From assembly GCF_023734775.1 (NCBI RefSeq), contig NZ_AP025734.1, forward strand, positions 124,001-188,000: a DNA stretch of 64,000 bases, read 5' to 3'. Below the pieces are notes generated by a model, which did no database searches, had not been told where the DNA came from, and saw only the letters and a list, made by a program, of their open reading frames with translations. Positions 33,468-42,718 of this stretch are shown here, piece by piece. The DNA is from Nostoc cf. commune SO-36. GTDB lineage: Bacteria; Cyanobacteriota; Cyanobacteriia; Cyanobacteriales; Nostocaceae. Made by a program: the position numbers and the translations under genes. The first letter of the stretch is position 1. Each line of letters begins with the position of its first letter.

Positions 33468-34292
33468 ATGTCTCACCTCGTACCCATCAGCATGGCAGAG
33501 GCAATTTACAGTCTTTATCAGTGCCAATTTACCTTAGATGCCACAGAATCACTCGATTATCTGGAAACCCAACTCAACATCTACTCCTTACTAGCACTGT
33601 ATCAGCATTACTTTCCCACCGAATGGGCAGCCAGCCAAGCTACTATTTACCCACCTACAGATGTAGATTGCCATAGTCCTAGAGAAATAGAATTCATTGT
33701 ACTGATTTACACTCATCTGTTTCCGTTATCCCACTGGACTATAGAAACAGCCTACGAACAAAGATTGCACAGCATTCCTATTACCACAATGGGTATTGAC
33801 TGGACAATGGATGGAGAAATTGAACATCTCAAAGATGGTTGGCAGCTACTTTTACCCTTTAGCAATGATGGCCGCCGTTGGCTTGATGACATTAACCCAG
33901 AAGGCAGTGAGTGGTTTGATAGTGAATTTGCAATTTACGGAATTACATACAGTGACATCGACCACCCAGACGAAATTGACCAAAAACAACTGAAACGGCA
34001 GTGCTATCAGTCACATAACCCTTTAAAATTTCTGCCTCTAGCTTTAAGGCTCCTAGATCATGAAACCAAAAACGTTTGGCTAGACGAGTACGCAAACGAT
34101 TATTACTACCAACCTGACAGCACATCTCTGCCTTGGTCAAAAGCATCAATTAACTTCCTGACCAGAAAATGGCAGCAAGCCAGCCGAATGCTGAACTGTG
34201 CAACCGATTTAATTGATTGGCTAGAAGCAGACTTGAAACCTCATGCTCAAATCATACTAAAACTATGGAAACAAGCATCGAAACCACATTAA
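33468..34292 (+). CDS. PRTRC protein F-like
   Basis: A 274-aa protein without recognisable catalytic motif. Segments include SLYQCQFTLDATESLDYLET and WTIETAYEQRLHSIPITTMG, then the acidic GITYSDIDHPDEIDQ and a Tyr-rich DEYANDYYYQPDSTSLPW. The assignment to PRTRC F comes mainly from gene order (E-C-F-B-A-ThiF) and only weakly from sequence. It overlaps the next gene by 28 bp, indicating one transcript. ATG 33468 or 33492 could be the true start. Confidence 0.5.
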   Translation: MSHLVPISMAEAIYSLYQCQFTLDATESLDYLETQLNIYSLLALYQHYFPTEWAASQATIYPPTDVDCHSPREIEFIVLIYTHLFPLSHWTIETAYEQRLHSIPITTMGIDWTMDGEIEHLKDGWQLLLPFSNDGRRWLDDINPEGSEWFDSEFAIYGITYSDIDHPDEIDQKQLKRQCYQSHNPLKFLPLALRLLDHETKNVWLDEYANDYYYQPDSTSLPWSKASINFLTRKWQQASRMLNCATDLIDWLEADLKPHAQIILKLWKQASKPH

Positions 34293-35023
34293 ACGACACT
34301 ACATCCACAGCAATTCTATCCGGCGAGATTCTACGAGCAATTTTGGCAGACCCTCCCCGGAAATCTCCAGTCATTCAAGCAGAATTGCTATTTCTGGATG
34401 GTATTTATATATTTCACCACCGAGACAAAGAAATTCCCGAAGCTCATATTTACAAATGTATCTCACCCGCAGCCCTGAGAACTGCCTTCAGCAATGAACC
34501 CATTGATACCGGTTGGATGGAACCGGGAATTGTGCGTTGGGGTACGGGTAGTACAGACACATATTTGGTAAAATTCATACCACCAGCCAATTATACAATT
34601 AACTGCGATGAACTCGGTTCTTTAACTGTTCCGCTACCTGCAATGGTGTTTGTGGGCAAGGGATTAAAATATTGGGTTTGGGCAATTAAAGACAAGGAAT
34701 TTACTCCTCAATCACCAGCCTTTCATGTGCCATTACCGAATGTCTATAGTTCTGGACAAGTGTGCTGGGGAGTGAACGAACCACCTGCTGCTAATGGTCT
34801 ATCAATTAACCATGCTTGGAATTTGTTTATTTCCAGTATTTTCACCAACCATTTAACAATAAGGAAGTCACAAAAATACCGCAACGATGTTCGTCAGCAA
34901 CTTCTAAAACTGCACAAAAGATGCAGACGTTCAACCTATCCTGTATCTGACCTTGTGCCTATCGGCAATCAAAAAAGTGTTGCTATGCTTGTGCAGGAAA
35001 TCCTTGATGAACCCATTGCTTGA
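34265..35023 (+). CDS. PRTRC protein B-like
   Basis: A 252-aa protein (METSIETTLNDTTSTAILSG). The conserved stretch is SLTVPLPAMVFVGKGLKYWV, then WAIKDKEFTPQSPAFHVPLP and NVYSSGQVCWGVNEPPA, followed by HAWNLFISSIFTNHL. This 'LPxPxLVF...W-AL...P-NV-x-x-G-VC-G' order is that of PRTRC B proteins. It overlaps the upstream gene by 28 bp and the downstream gene by 17 bp. Its role in the cassette is not known. Confidence 0.65.
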   Translation: METSIETTLNDTTSTAILSGEILRAILADPPRKSPVIQAELLFLDGIYIFHHRDKEIPEAHIYKCISPAALRTAFSNEPIDTGWMEPGIVRWGTGSTDTYLVKFIPPANYTINCDELGSLTVPLPAMVFVGKGLKYWVWAIKDKEFTPQSPAFHVPLPNVYSSGQVCWGVNEPPAANGLSINHAWNLFISSIFTNHLTIRKSQKYRNDVRQQLLKLHKRCRRSTYPVSDLVPIGNQKSVAMLVQEILDEPIA

Positions 35024-35699
35024 AGGCATTATTGGTTACAAAATTGTCACAGATTCATCTCTGCCAACACACACCAGCAGTGGACTAGAGTACCTTTATG
35101 CCGGAAATGGTATCTTTGCTAGAGCCATTCGTCCTGGCATAGAGGTATTAATGCCTATTTGCTTGTGTTACCAAAGTATCAAAGGGCTACCTCACCTAAC
35201 ACCTTATCTCAAAGTCACTCCCTTAATTCCCAAACCGCTGCTACTGGAAATGTGGCGGTTGAGTTATCAAGCTGGCAATCAATTTCATGAAATTCTCTTT
35301 CACCTCCACTGTACTGATGCAGGCTGGGATTTACAAGTCCCAGAGCAAATTCAAACTCCAACTAGCTGCCAGCCAACTCATTCTGGCAGTGACTCTTCCC
35401 ACCAGAAAGCGGCTGTAGACATCCATTCCCACAGTTCCTTACCTGCCTTTTTCTCTACCACTGATAATGCTGATGAATCTGGCTTTCGCATTTATGGAGT
35501 ACTAGGTAGAATTAATACTCTCAAACCAGAGATTAAAATCCGGGTTGGACTGTTTTGCCACTATTGGGATGTACCTGCTAGAGCAGTGTTTGACATTGAC
35601 CCAGACTTTTTTATGGTTGATGTCTCACTTTCATCTGGCTGCAAATTTTACAGTACCGATGTACTGCCTATTAACGTGATGGAAAAGCTATGGAGGTGA
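35007..35699 (+). CDS. PRTRC protein A-like, JAB/MPN metalloprotease-like
   Basis: A 230-aa protein (MNPLLEGIIGYKIVTDSSLP). The C-terminal half contains AAVDIHSHSSLPAFFSTTDN, a JAMM-type signature (H-x-H-x(8-9)-S-x-x-D) followed by ESGFRIYGVLGRI, as in JAB/MPN domains that hydrolyse ubiquitin-like tails. A Glu upstream (FHEILFHLHC) could complete the site. In the cassette it pairs with an E1-like ThiF and a ubiquitin-like C protein. The ATG at 35007 overlaps the B-like gene by 17 bp. Confidence 0.7.
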   Translation: MNPLLEGIIGYKIVTDSSLPTHTSSGLEYLYAGNGIFARAIRPGIEVLMPICLCYQSIKGLPHLTPYLKVTPLIPKPLLLEMWRLSYQAGNQFHEILFHLHCTDAGWDLQVPEQIQTPTSCQPTHSGSDSSHQKAAVDIHSHSSLPAFFSTTDNADESGFRIYGVLGRINTLKPEIKIRVGLFCHYWDVPARAVFDIDPDFFMVDVSLSSGCKFYSTDVLPINVMEKLWR

Positions 35700-35761
35700 A
35701 TTTCAATTTGGCAAATGCCTTTCCCCTCACCGATACTTATATCAAATTTAACCAACCGTAA
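35690..35761 (+). CDS. 23-aa leader frame resembling the ThiF N-terminus
   Basis: ATG 35690 opens MEVNFNLANAFPLTDTYIKF and stops at TAA 35759-35761, two bases before the ThiF ATG. It parallels the real ThiF start (MELNLDLANASPVVTVNY). It looks like a duplicated gene start; it overlaps the end of the A-like gene by 10 nt and may couple translation. Confidence 0.4.
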   Translation: MEVNFNLANAFPLTDTYIKFNQP

Positions 35762-35762
35762 T

Positions 35763-36617
35763 ATGGAGCTAAATCTTGATTTGGCAAATGCTTCTCCTGT
35801 CGTGACTGTCAACTACTCGAAGATAGAACTGTGGCTAGTTGGGTGCGGTGGTACTGGTTCTTGGTTGGCTCCTTCTTTGATTCGGTTAGGCAGAGTTCTT
35901 TCTCAGCAAGGTAAACAGGTGAAACTTTACTTTGTTGATCCCGATCGCGTTGAGTCAGCTAACGTTTTCCGCCAGTGCTTCTGTGATGCAGAAATTGGAC
36001 TCAACAAAGCCAAAACTCTGGCGCTGCGCTACTCCCTGGCTTGGAAGATGGAAGTTACAGCGATCGCTCAACCTTTTCATCCCGAATGGATTGTCCCCAG
36101 TTACAATACCCTGATTGTTGTCACTGCTTGCGTAGATAATGCCAAAGCCAGAGAGTCAATTGCCCAAGTACTTCAGCACAATACTGATCGCCCTGCCCCT
36201 CACATTTGGCATTTGGATTGCGGTAACTCCAAGCGTAGTGGTCAGGTACTATTAGGTTCTCATCTGTCTACTAACTCCAATGACTATGATTTCGAGGCTT
36301 TGGGCTGCTTTCGCTTACCTGCGCCAATCATACAGCAACCCGACCTACTGGTTCCACAACCAGAAGAGTTGGCAGACAACAACTTGTCCTGTGAACAAAT
36401 GGCTTTGCTCAATAGCCAGTCCTTGAGCATTAACCAGCGTGTTGCTGCTGAGGCGTTTGATTATTTATTGCAATTGACGACGGGGAAACTACGACGATTT
36501 GCTACTTATTTCGACTTAGGGAGTGGTAGCGGAAAATCCCTGTATACAACGCAAGTCAGTATTATGCAGGCGATTCTCCTGGGTCACTCCTGTGCGACAC
36601 CGAATAGCCCGTCGTAG
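35763..36617 (+). CDS. PRTRC ThiF-like E1-type adenylyltransferase
   Basis: A 284-aa protein. The nucleotide-binding motif is KIELWLVGCGGTGSWLAPSL (GxGGxG), followed by the acidic strand LYFVDPDRVESANVFRQCF and CDAEIGLNKAKTLA with the conserved Arg and Lys of E1/ThiF/MoeB proteins. Later VVTACVDNAKARESI contains the second Asp strand, and HLDCGNSKRSGQVLLG a Cys that could be catalytic. It would adenylate a ubiquitin-like C-terminus. The last residues (HSCATPNSPS) run into a dispersed repeat (about 36600-36620), so the native C-terminus may have been altered. Confidence 0.8.
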   Translation: MELNLDLANASPVVTVNYSKIELWLVGCGGTGSWLAPSLIRLGRVLSQQGKQVKLYFVDPDRVESANVFRQCFCDAEIGLNKAKTLALRYSLAWKMEVTAIAQPFHPEWIVPSYNTLIVVTACVDNAKARESIAQVLQHNTDRPAPHIWHLDCGNSKRSGQVLLGSHLSTNSNDYDFEALGCFRLPAPIIQQPDLLVPQPEELADNNLSCEQMALLNSQSLSINQRVAAEAFDYLLQLTTGKLRRFATYFDLGSGSGKSLYTTQVSIMQAILLGHSCATPNSPS

Positions 36618-36677
36618 ACATGGCTCCCCTCTCAAGTTAACAACCAAGTACTGTACAGAAGCAGCTGTACAGTGACT

Positions 36678-37403
36678 TTAATTAAGCAAACCAGCCCGCA
36701 ACGCTAATACAGCTGCTTGGGTGCGATCGCTTGCACAAAGCTTGTTCAAAACCCCACGTACATATACTTTTACACTTCCCAGGCTGAGATAGAGTTTCTG
36801 GGCAATCTCGTTATTGCTATAGCCTTGGACAATTAACTCCAAGACTTGCTGTTCCCGCTTTGTCAGTGGATCTGCTTCCAGAATGCTTGCTTGCTCTGGG
36901 TCAATTGCAGAGATCGTCACTGTCTGAGTAGTATTCGGTTTCGGTTTTACCACAGCCGCCGGAGATTGACGAGTATGCTTAAGAACAATACGAGCGATCG
37001 CTGGGTCAATCCACGACTGACCTTCATGAGTCATGTGCAGCGCTTCCAGCAACAACTCAAACTTAATTGTCTTCACACAATAAGAGTCTGCCCCAGCTGC
37101 AAACGCTGCCAATACCATCTGCTCTTTGGCAAAGGAAGTGAGCATCATTATTTTTGTCTGTGCTGGTGTTTCTGACACTAAAGATTCCCGAAACTGCTGC
37201 ACCAGAGATATCCCGTCTCTATCCGGCAAGCCAATATCGATGATTGCTATGTCTGGTTTTGTACTTTGGAGCAGTTTCAACCCATCCGACGCTGTAGCTT
37301 CATCACCCACGACTTGAATACCTTCTTGCTCATTGAGAGAACTACGCATCCCAATCCGCGTTAAGCTGTGGTCTTCAATAATTGCTACTCGAATATCTCC
37401 CAT
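36678..37403 (-). CDS. NarL/FixJ-family response regulator
   Basis: A 241-aa protein. The receiver domain starts GDIRVAIIEDHSLTRIGMRS with phospho-acceptor Asp in IAIIDIGLPDRDG, Thr/Ser in IMMLTSFAKEQ and Lys in DSYCVKTIKFE. A linker rich in Pro and Thr leads to a LuxR-type helix-turn-helix (LTKREQQVLELIVQGYSNNE, LSLGSVKVYVRGVLNKL). The second of two adjacent ATG codons (37403) has the better spacing to GAGG. It may pair with the hybrid kinase at 38426, which is IS-interrupted. Confidence 0.9.
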   Translation of the reverse strand: MGDIRVAIIEDHSLTRIGMRSSLNEQEGIQVVGDEATASDGLKLLQSTKPDIAIIDIGLPDRDGISLVQQFRESLVSETPAQTKIMMLTSFAKEQMVLAAFAAGADSYCVKTIKFELLLEALHMTHEGQSWIDPAIARIVLKHTRQSPAAVVKPKPNTTQTVTISAIDPEQASILEADPLTKREQQVLELIVQGYSNNEIAQKLYLSLGSVKVYVRGVLNKLCASDRTQAAVLALRAGLLN

Positions 37404-37541
37404 CATTTACCTCATCAGCTTGGTAACTATACTTTTTTAACTGTCTAATATGGTTTCAAGGAAAGGATTACTCCATTGGACGAAAAATTTTAGCTATTCA
37501 GCCAAAATGTGGCTATTGAGATGCAAAGCGGCATTTCAATG

Positions 37542-37754
37542 TCAGTAGACCAAAAAGTTTTCCAGAAGCCTTGCCAGTCCTTGATTTCCGCTTGGGAATG
37601 CCAGGAGCCGAAATCAGCTTGTAATCTACGTTTCAAGAACTTTTGTTCTGGGTGGACTTTTTGGCGATCGCAACTGGTTATGATTGCCAGTCCCAAAACC
37701 GACGGCTGAAACCCCCATTATTTCGTCAACTGGCAAAAGTTTTCGATCTACTGA
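37542..37754. mobile_element. 213-bp MITE, copy 2
   Basis: Identical by eye over its whole length to the copy at 10279-10491. It is flanked by an ATG duplication (37539-37541 and 37755-37757). Terminal inverted repeats begin TCAGTAGA and end TCTACTGA. Confidence 0.88.
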
Positions 37755-38055
37755 ATGTTATTAAACTTCATCCAGGTTGAAACCAGTAGTTTTTACAGTA
37801 TTGGCTGAAAAGTTCATATACCAAGGGCTACATATCTCAACTAGCTGTTGAAAAAGCTCCAGTGTTCAAAATGGACATGGTTTAATCTGAAAATTCTCTG
37901 AAAAAATCTTCCCAAAGTATAAAAAAATATAAAAGCACTGAAGTTAAACTGAAACCAATACAGTTTATTCTGACTTGTGTCCACATCACACCTAGAGGAG
38001 GATGTAACTTATTTCTAAGCGAGAACCCTGGCTCTTATACATAACATAGCCAGAT

Positions 38056-38150
38056 TATAGCGGTTCCCGATCTGGTGAGGTACGTTTTTAAAGCTGCTTA
38101 TTTTGCTAGGAAAGATTTAGGTGTACCTCAGTTGCTTAGGAAACGCTATA
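38056..38150. mobile_element. 95-bp MITE-like inverted repeat
   Basis: The ends TATAGCGGTTCCCGATCTGG and the inverse of CTTAGGAAACGCTATA form imperfect terminal repeats of about 30 bp (left TGAGGTACG, right GTACCTCA inside them). It is TA-bounded like Tc1/IS630-derived MITEs. Confidence 0.5.
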
Positions 38151-39439
38151 ACAATAGCCCTCAATCATAAAGTTGTGACCTGTAGAGATGGGAGACTATA
38201 ACCAGTTTCTTAATTACCAATTACGTAGCTTACTTCTCACAGGAGGCGAGTATTAGGAATTAATAATTATGTTGACCAATGCCCTGAGTTTTAGAAAAAT
38301 CTGATGAATGTTCATCGCCGCGTAGTGGTTAGCATGGCGCTTGAAAATACACTTTTGACAACGAAATTTAGCTTTATTACTCTTTTTCTGTACTCAAAAG
38401 GAATTAAGTTTATCAAAGGCATTTTATGAACACTTTATCTTGGAATATAACTTCAGAAGAAAGAAACAAAAGAATTCTGCTGGTGGATGACTCAGCTGAC
38501 AGCCTCCGCTTGCTGCAAATCACTTTGAAGCTGAAGGGATACAACGTCACCATCGCCGACAGTGGTGCTGAAGCATTAGTACAAATTGCCGAATCTCCTC
38601 CCGATTTGGTACTCCTAGATGTGGTGATGCCGGATATGGATGGCTACGAAGTTACCCGGCAAATTAAGCACAACTCAAACTTACCTTTTATCCCAATTTT
38701 GCTGGTGACAGGTTCTGAAAAATCAAGTGTCGTCAAAGGTTTAGATGCAGGTGCAGATGAATTTATTCGCAAGCCGGTAGATAAGAAGGAATTACTGGCT
38801 AGGGTGCGGGCTTTGCTGAGACTGAAACACAGTATGGACCAACAACTGTTCTTCATTCAGCGACGGGAAGATTTTGTGACCCGCCTCACTCACGACCTGC
38901 GAACTCCGTTAATAGCTGCTGACCAATTCCTGAAGTTGCTGCAAAGAGGTGTTTTTGGCAATACCTTATCAGCAATGCGTGAATCTTTAGAACAAATGGC
39001 TCAGAGTAACCAAACTTTGTTGTCAATGGTCGATACCTTGTTAGAAGTTTACCAGTATGAAGCTGGAGGCAAAACTTTGGATTTCTTTGTGGTTGACCTG
39101 TGGGAATTATGTCAGCAAGTAGTGCAAGAACTAATGCCTTTGGCTGATGTTAAACAGTTAACTCTCAAAGCTGTCTTGACAAAGGGTACTGAAGCTTCTT
39201 TAGTTAGGGTTAGAGGCGATCGCCTGGAACTACGCCGACTTCTCACTAACTTAGTTGGTAACGCCATTCGCTTCAGTGATGCTGGGTCAGTAGAAGTTCG
39301 CCTCAATTCCACTGTTCAAGGGGTAACGATTGAAGTAGAGGATACAGGTATTGGCATGAATCCAGAAGAACAATTACTTTTATTTGATCGCTTTCGACAG
39401 GGCAAGCATCAACGTCGGGGGAACGGTTTAGGATTATAT

Positions 39440-41707
39440 CCCACATTCCGCACCCCCAGTGTCACTATCGGTTATTACGGAGGTAAATTCATGAAAAAAG
39501 AATAAAAAAATACATTTATCTATAAAAAAACAAATTTTAGATAGGAAAGTTGATTCAGATGTATTCTCAATAAGAAGCAATAAATAATGAGGGTGGTTTC
39601 TAGAACAATAAATAATATAATTTTATGTTTCAACGATTAAGACTTTATCATAACTTATATTTCTCCAGAAATAAACTTAAAAACAGCATTAGAAATTAAG
39701 CTCATTAATTTTATTAATGAGTCAAATGATATGATTAAAGTATTAATAATATTGATAAATCAACTTATATATCTGTAGTAATTACGGCAAGCTTCGGGGA
39801 GGAATAAGAGAATGTACTTCATCTCAGATGTCAAATTATAAAAGTCTGTTTTTTGTTGAAAAGTAACAAGATGAACTGATTGAAAACATTGAAATATCCA
39901 CCGCATAGTTGGATTGTTGATGGCTTTGCCCAATTGATTTTTTACAGTATAGTTTAAGGATTTTAAAGCTGCTCTAATTTCTCTTTGTGCTAGAGTATAG
40001 ACTAGCAGACATAACCCCATTATCATTGCCAATGCTTCTATTCTTTCTGGGCTTTTCAGAAAAATACTATCTGCTAAAAATAAAGGATTTTTGAGAAAAC
40101 TAAATCCTCTCTCACATGATTGTTGTGCTTTATATTCGGACAGCATTTTCTCACTACTCAGTTCAGTTTCTGACAAAACATTTGTCGCAATTATAAACCT
40201 TCCTGCACTTAATATTTCTTGGTCAATAACATCTTTATTTTCACTAACAGTTGCTAAGATTTGATAGTATTTTGATTGATTTTCTTCTTTGACGTTAGGA
40301 TCTTTTTCGATAACTTCGATATTTTCTACTTGATGATATTTAAATTCTTTACTTATTTTGGTTAATTCCTTTCTAGCATCAGCAGCACAAGCAAATTTTT
40401 CTTGCGATAGGTTTTTTAACTTAGTTTGAGTATTAGTCAAAGCTTTTTCTATTTTCTTTGATAATTTCTTTAAGTCAGATTTTTTTCTATCTTGGCTTTG
40501 TACGATTAACCATCTTTGTTCTATATCTCCATAAGTTATTTTCTTTTCGGCATAAGAATATCCTACTTTTTCACTTTTAACAAATTCCGATTCTGCTAAA
40601 CTCATCACTAAGTTTTTTGCTGATTTTATCGTCAAGGGTACTCTGGTTAACCATTTGAGACTCGACATTAACTTGATATTTGATTCTGTATATAATGCGC
40701 TATCTGCTACTATTAAACTATCAACTTGTATTCTTTTCTGATATTCAACTGCTATTTCTCCAAACTTTTTAGAATCAACTTCATTCCCTGATACTGCTTT
40801 TATATATATTGGTATATCTCCATCTCCTGAACATACTAATTGTGTAATAAATTGTTTTAAATCTGGACGATGATCTCTTGAATAACCGTAGGTCAGCTTT
40901 ATCGCTTGAGGTGATTGACTCTCTTTATTTTCTTTTTCTAATGAACCTGATTCTTTTTGATTTTCAAATATCACTGATGGTAAACTATTTTCATATTCTC
41001 CATCTACATGAAATGATGTTGAATCCAAGTGTGATGATGAGAGTGATATCTGATATATTTCTACTGCATTTAAACTGACGGCTAAAAATACTGTATCTAG
41101 TCCTTTTATAAATAATTTATCTAATACTCTCCCCAATTTATCATCATTGAGATATTCTGCTTTTACTCCTACACCAATTAAATGTTCACAAGCAATTAAT
41201 TCAAAGAATTTTGGAAACATATATAACGGCTGTGACATCATACTTAAGCCGTTTAAAATCATCGCCTTTACTACCTGACCTGCACTAACTTTTTCTCCTG
41301 GCTCTGACCCTAGTAAATTATTAATTATTTCTACAATCCCAATTGAATCTACTATTCCTGCTACTATCCCTAAATGGTCAATCTTCTTCAATTCAAGGTC
41401 TTTGGTACTAAACATGGCAACAGAAACTCCATCAAAGTATCTGTTGAAATTTTCTCATTTTTCTGTTGATTCAAACCGGTTTTTTGTCTTTTTATAGTCA
41501 ATGATTTTGAACCAAGTTTTCCATCAAAATAACCTAAGAACCAAAATTTTGTACAAAGTCCAAGTTTTTTGACTATATATCTAAGTTAATAGTAATAATT
41601 CCTATTTAGAGCCAATAAATTCTAGTCAATTCTCCCACTAATTAGTTCCTATGTACTAAATACATCCGTTTCCTTGGGGTGTCACAGTTGTGGGTGCGGA
41701 ATGTGGG
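39440..41707 (-). mobile_element. IS1634-type element, copy 2
   Basis: A 2268-bp element in inverted orientation relative to copy 1, with CCCACATTCCGCACCC termini. It is flanked by a 6-bp TTATAT duplication (39434-39439 and 41708-41713), so this is a clean transposition into the hybrid kinase gene. Confidence 0.92.
39760..41415 (-). CDS. IS1634-family transposase, copy 2
   Basis: The 551-aa product is the same as that of copies 1 and 3, including the three DDE residues and the lysine-rich insert. The frame is intact. Expression is opposite in direction to the interrupted kinase gene. Confidence 0.88.
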   Translation of the reverse strand: MFSTKDLELKKIDHLGIVAGIVDSIGIVEIINNLLGSEPGEKVSAGQVVKAMILNGLSMMSQPLYMFPKFFELIACEHLIGVGVKAEYLNDDKLGRVLDKLFIKGLDTVFLAVSLNAVEIYQISLSSSHLDSTSFHVDGEYENSLPSVIFENQKESGSLEKENKESQSPQAIKLTYGYSRDHRPDLKQFITQLVCSGDGDIPIYIKAVSGNEVDSKKFGEIAVEYQKRIQVDSLIVADSALYTESNIKLMSSLKWLTRVPLTIKSAKNLVMSLAESEFVKSEKVGYSYAEKKITYGDIEQRWLIVQSQDRKKSDLKKLSKKIEKALTNTQTKLKNLSQEKFACAADARKELTKISKEFKYHQVENIEVIEKDPNVKEENQSKYYQILATVSENKDVIDQEILSAGRFIIATNVLSETELSSEKMLSEYKAQQSCERGFSFLKNPLFLADSIFLKSPERIEALAMIMGLCLLVYTLAQREIRAALKSLNYTVKNQLGKAINNPTMRWIFQCFQSVHLVTFQQKTDFYNLTSEMKYILLFLPEACRNYYRYIS

Positions 41708-41970
41708 TTATATTTGTCCCGTCAAATTGTTGAAGCCCATCAGGGAAATATTTCTGTTTCATCGACTGTTGGGAAAGGCAGTATCTTCAAAGTTTATTTG
41801 CCTGTGCAAACAGCTTATTCAAAAATGTTATCAGCATAAAAAATTTGGGAAATCGAACTCAGGTAGGATTTGTACTGAAATAACTTACTTAGTTTATCAA
41901 AAAACTGATAATCAAAACTTTCAGCTATTCAAAAAAGTAACTTATTAATGCGTGCCTCTGAAGTGAAGTT

Positions 41971-42297
41971 TTACCAAGATTCATCTGGTTCAGGTGGACG
42001 CCAACCACGAGTAGTTGAACTTACATTACCTAGTCGATCAATTGCCCCAGGATCGCTATTGAGAAATTCATCTAAATCTTCATATCCACTTGGATAATAA
42101 TAACCTGATGTAGGTTTGATAGGAATTTTCTTAATTATTATGCTTTCACCAGGTTTGAGATGAGCATATTCGGGGTAATGCTCATCTTGTGATATATCAT
42201 CAGAAGGAGTGATCAACTCATCTCCTGGCGAATCTGGGTCATCGTCATAAAGCATTACTAATAAACCATCTTCTAGTCGTTGAATTCTTTTATTCAT
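41971..42297 (-). CDS. Small acidic protein, unknown function
   Basis: A 108-aa protein (MNKRIQRLEDGLLVMLYDDD) rich in Asp, Glu and Pro, with HYPEYAHLKPGESIIIKKIP in the middle and GYYYPSGYEDLDEFLNSDPG near the end. No signal, membrane segment or motif is visible. ATG 42297 is chosen over an upstream TTG at 42318. It lies 130 bp beyond the kinase stop on the opposite strand. Composition is gene-like, but the function is unknown. Confidence 0.5.
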   Translation of the reverse strand: MNKRIQRLEDGLLVMLYDDDPDSPGDELITPSDDISQDEHYPEYAHLKPGESIIIKKIPIKPTSGYYYPSGYEDLDEFLNSDPGAIDRLGNVSSTTRGWRPPEPDESW

Positions 42298-42318
42298 AAA
42301 ATCTAGTGGGAGCTTCAA

Positions 42319-42718
42319 AATGGTGTAACTTGAGCAATACAGTGGAAAAAGGATAATACGATTAAAGGTGCTGTTCAGGTATTTAACTTTCTCGGAAGCC
42401 TGCTAGAGAGTCAGTCAAGTATTCGTGCTTGACGAAATACAGCTTTTGTAGTAGATCAATTTTTTAGAGAATTGGACAAAATACAAGCAAGTTAGTTGGG
42501 TGACTGAAACAGCGATCGCTTTGAATTCAGATTGTGTCTATATTGTCAACTATTATTTATTGACGGCTATCTAGCAGAGCTAATACCGTATAAAATACCG
42601 TTTGCGATGAAATCAGTAAATTATCCACTTGGATGATTTTATCTGGGGTGATTCCGTGCCAAGGTGAATAGAACAGTCTCATTGCTTGCTAGATAAGCTG
42701 TCTAATAAATTATTGGTA
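42319..42718. other. Gene-free spacer before the polymerase-like gene
   Basis: About 400 bp without a recognisable gene, with one GCGATCGC site near 42515. It presumably holds the promoter of the downstream gene. No clear -35/-10 pair could be singled out. Confidence 0.4.

Larger units (their letters stand above)
37404..38425. other. Gene-free kilobase holding two MITEs
   Basis: No gene was recognised between the divergent NarL regulator and hybrid kinase genes. The stretch carries the 213-bp MITE (37542-37754) and a 95-bp TA-flanked MITE-like repeat (38056-38150). The remainder shows no convincing structure. Confidence 0.5.
38426..41839 (+). pseudogene. Response-regulator/histidine-kinase hybrid interrupted by IS1634 copy 2
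   Basis: The N-terminal receiver domain (RILLVDDSADSLRLLQITLK, LVLLDVVMPDMDGYEV, FIRKPVDKKELL) is joined to a HisKA box (FVTRLTHDLRTPLIAADQFL) and a HATPase domain (NLVGNAIRFSDAGSVEVRLN, EDTGIGMNPEEQLLLFDRF). The IS splits the G2 box. The upstream part ends GNGLGLY at 39439, and after the IS the frame resumes LSRQIVEAHQGNISVSSTVG to a stop at 41837-41839. Deleting the IS and one TTATAT copy restores a continuous kinase of about 380 aa. As it stands the kinase lacks its C-terminal ATP lid region. Confidence 0.88.

Noticed and set aside
33199..33676. Frames crossing the 40-bp repeats (ELKRRRKQSVG and similar peptides)
   Set aside because: The peptides are direct translations of the repeat DNA, without independent support.
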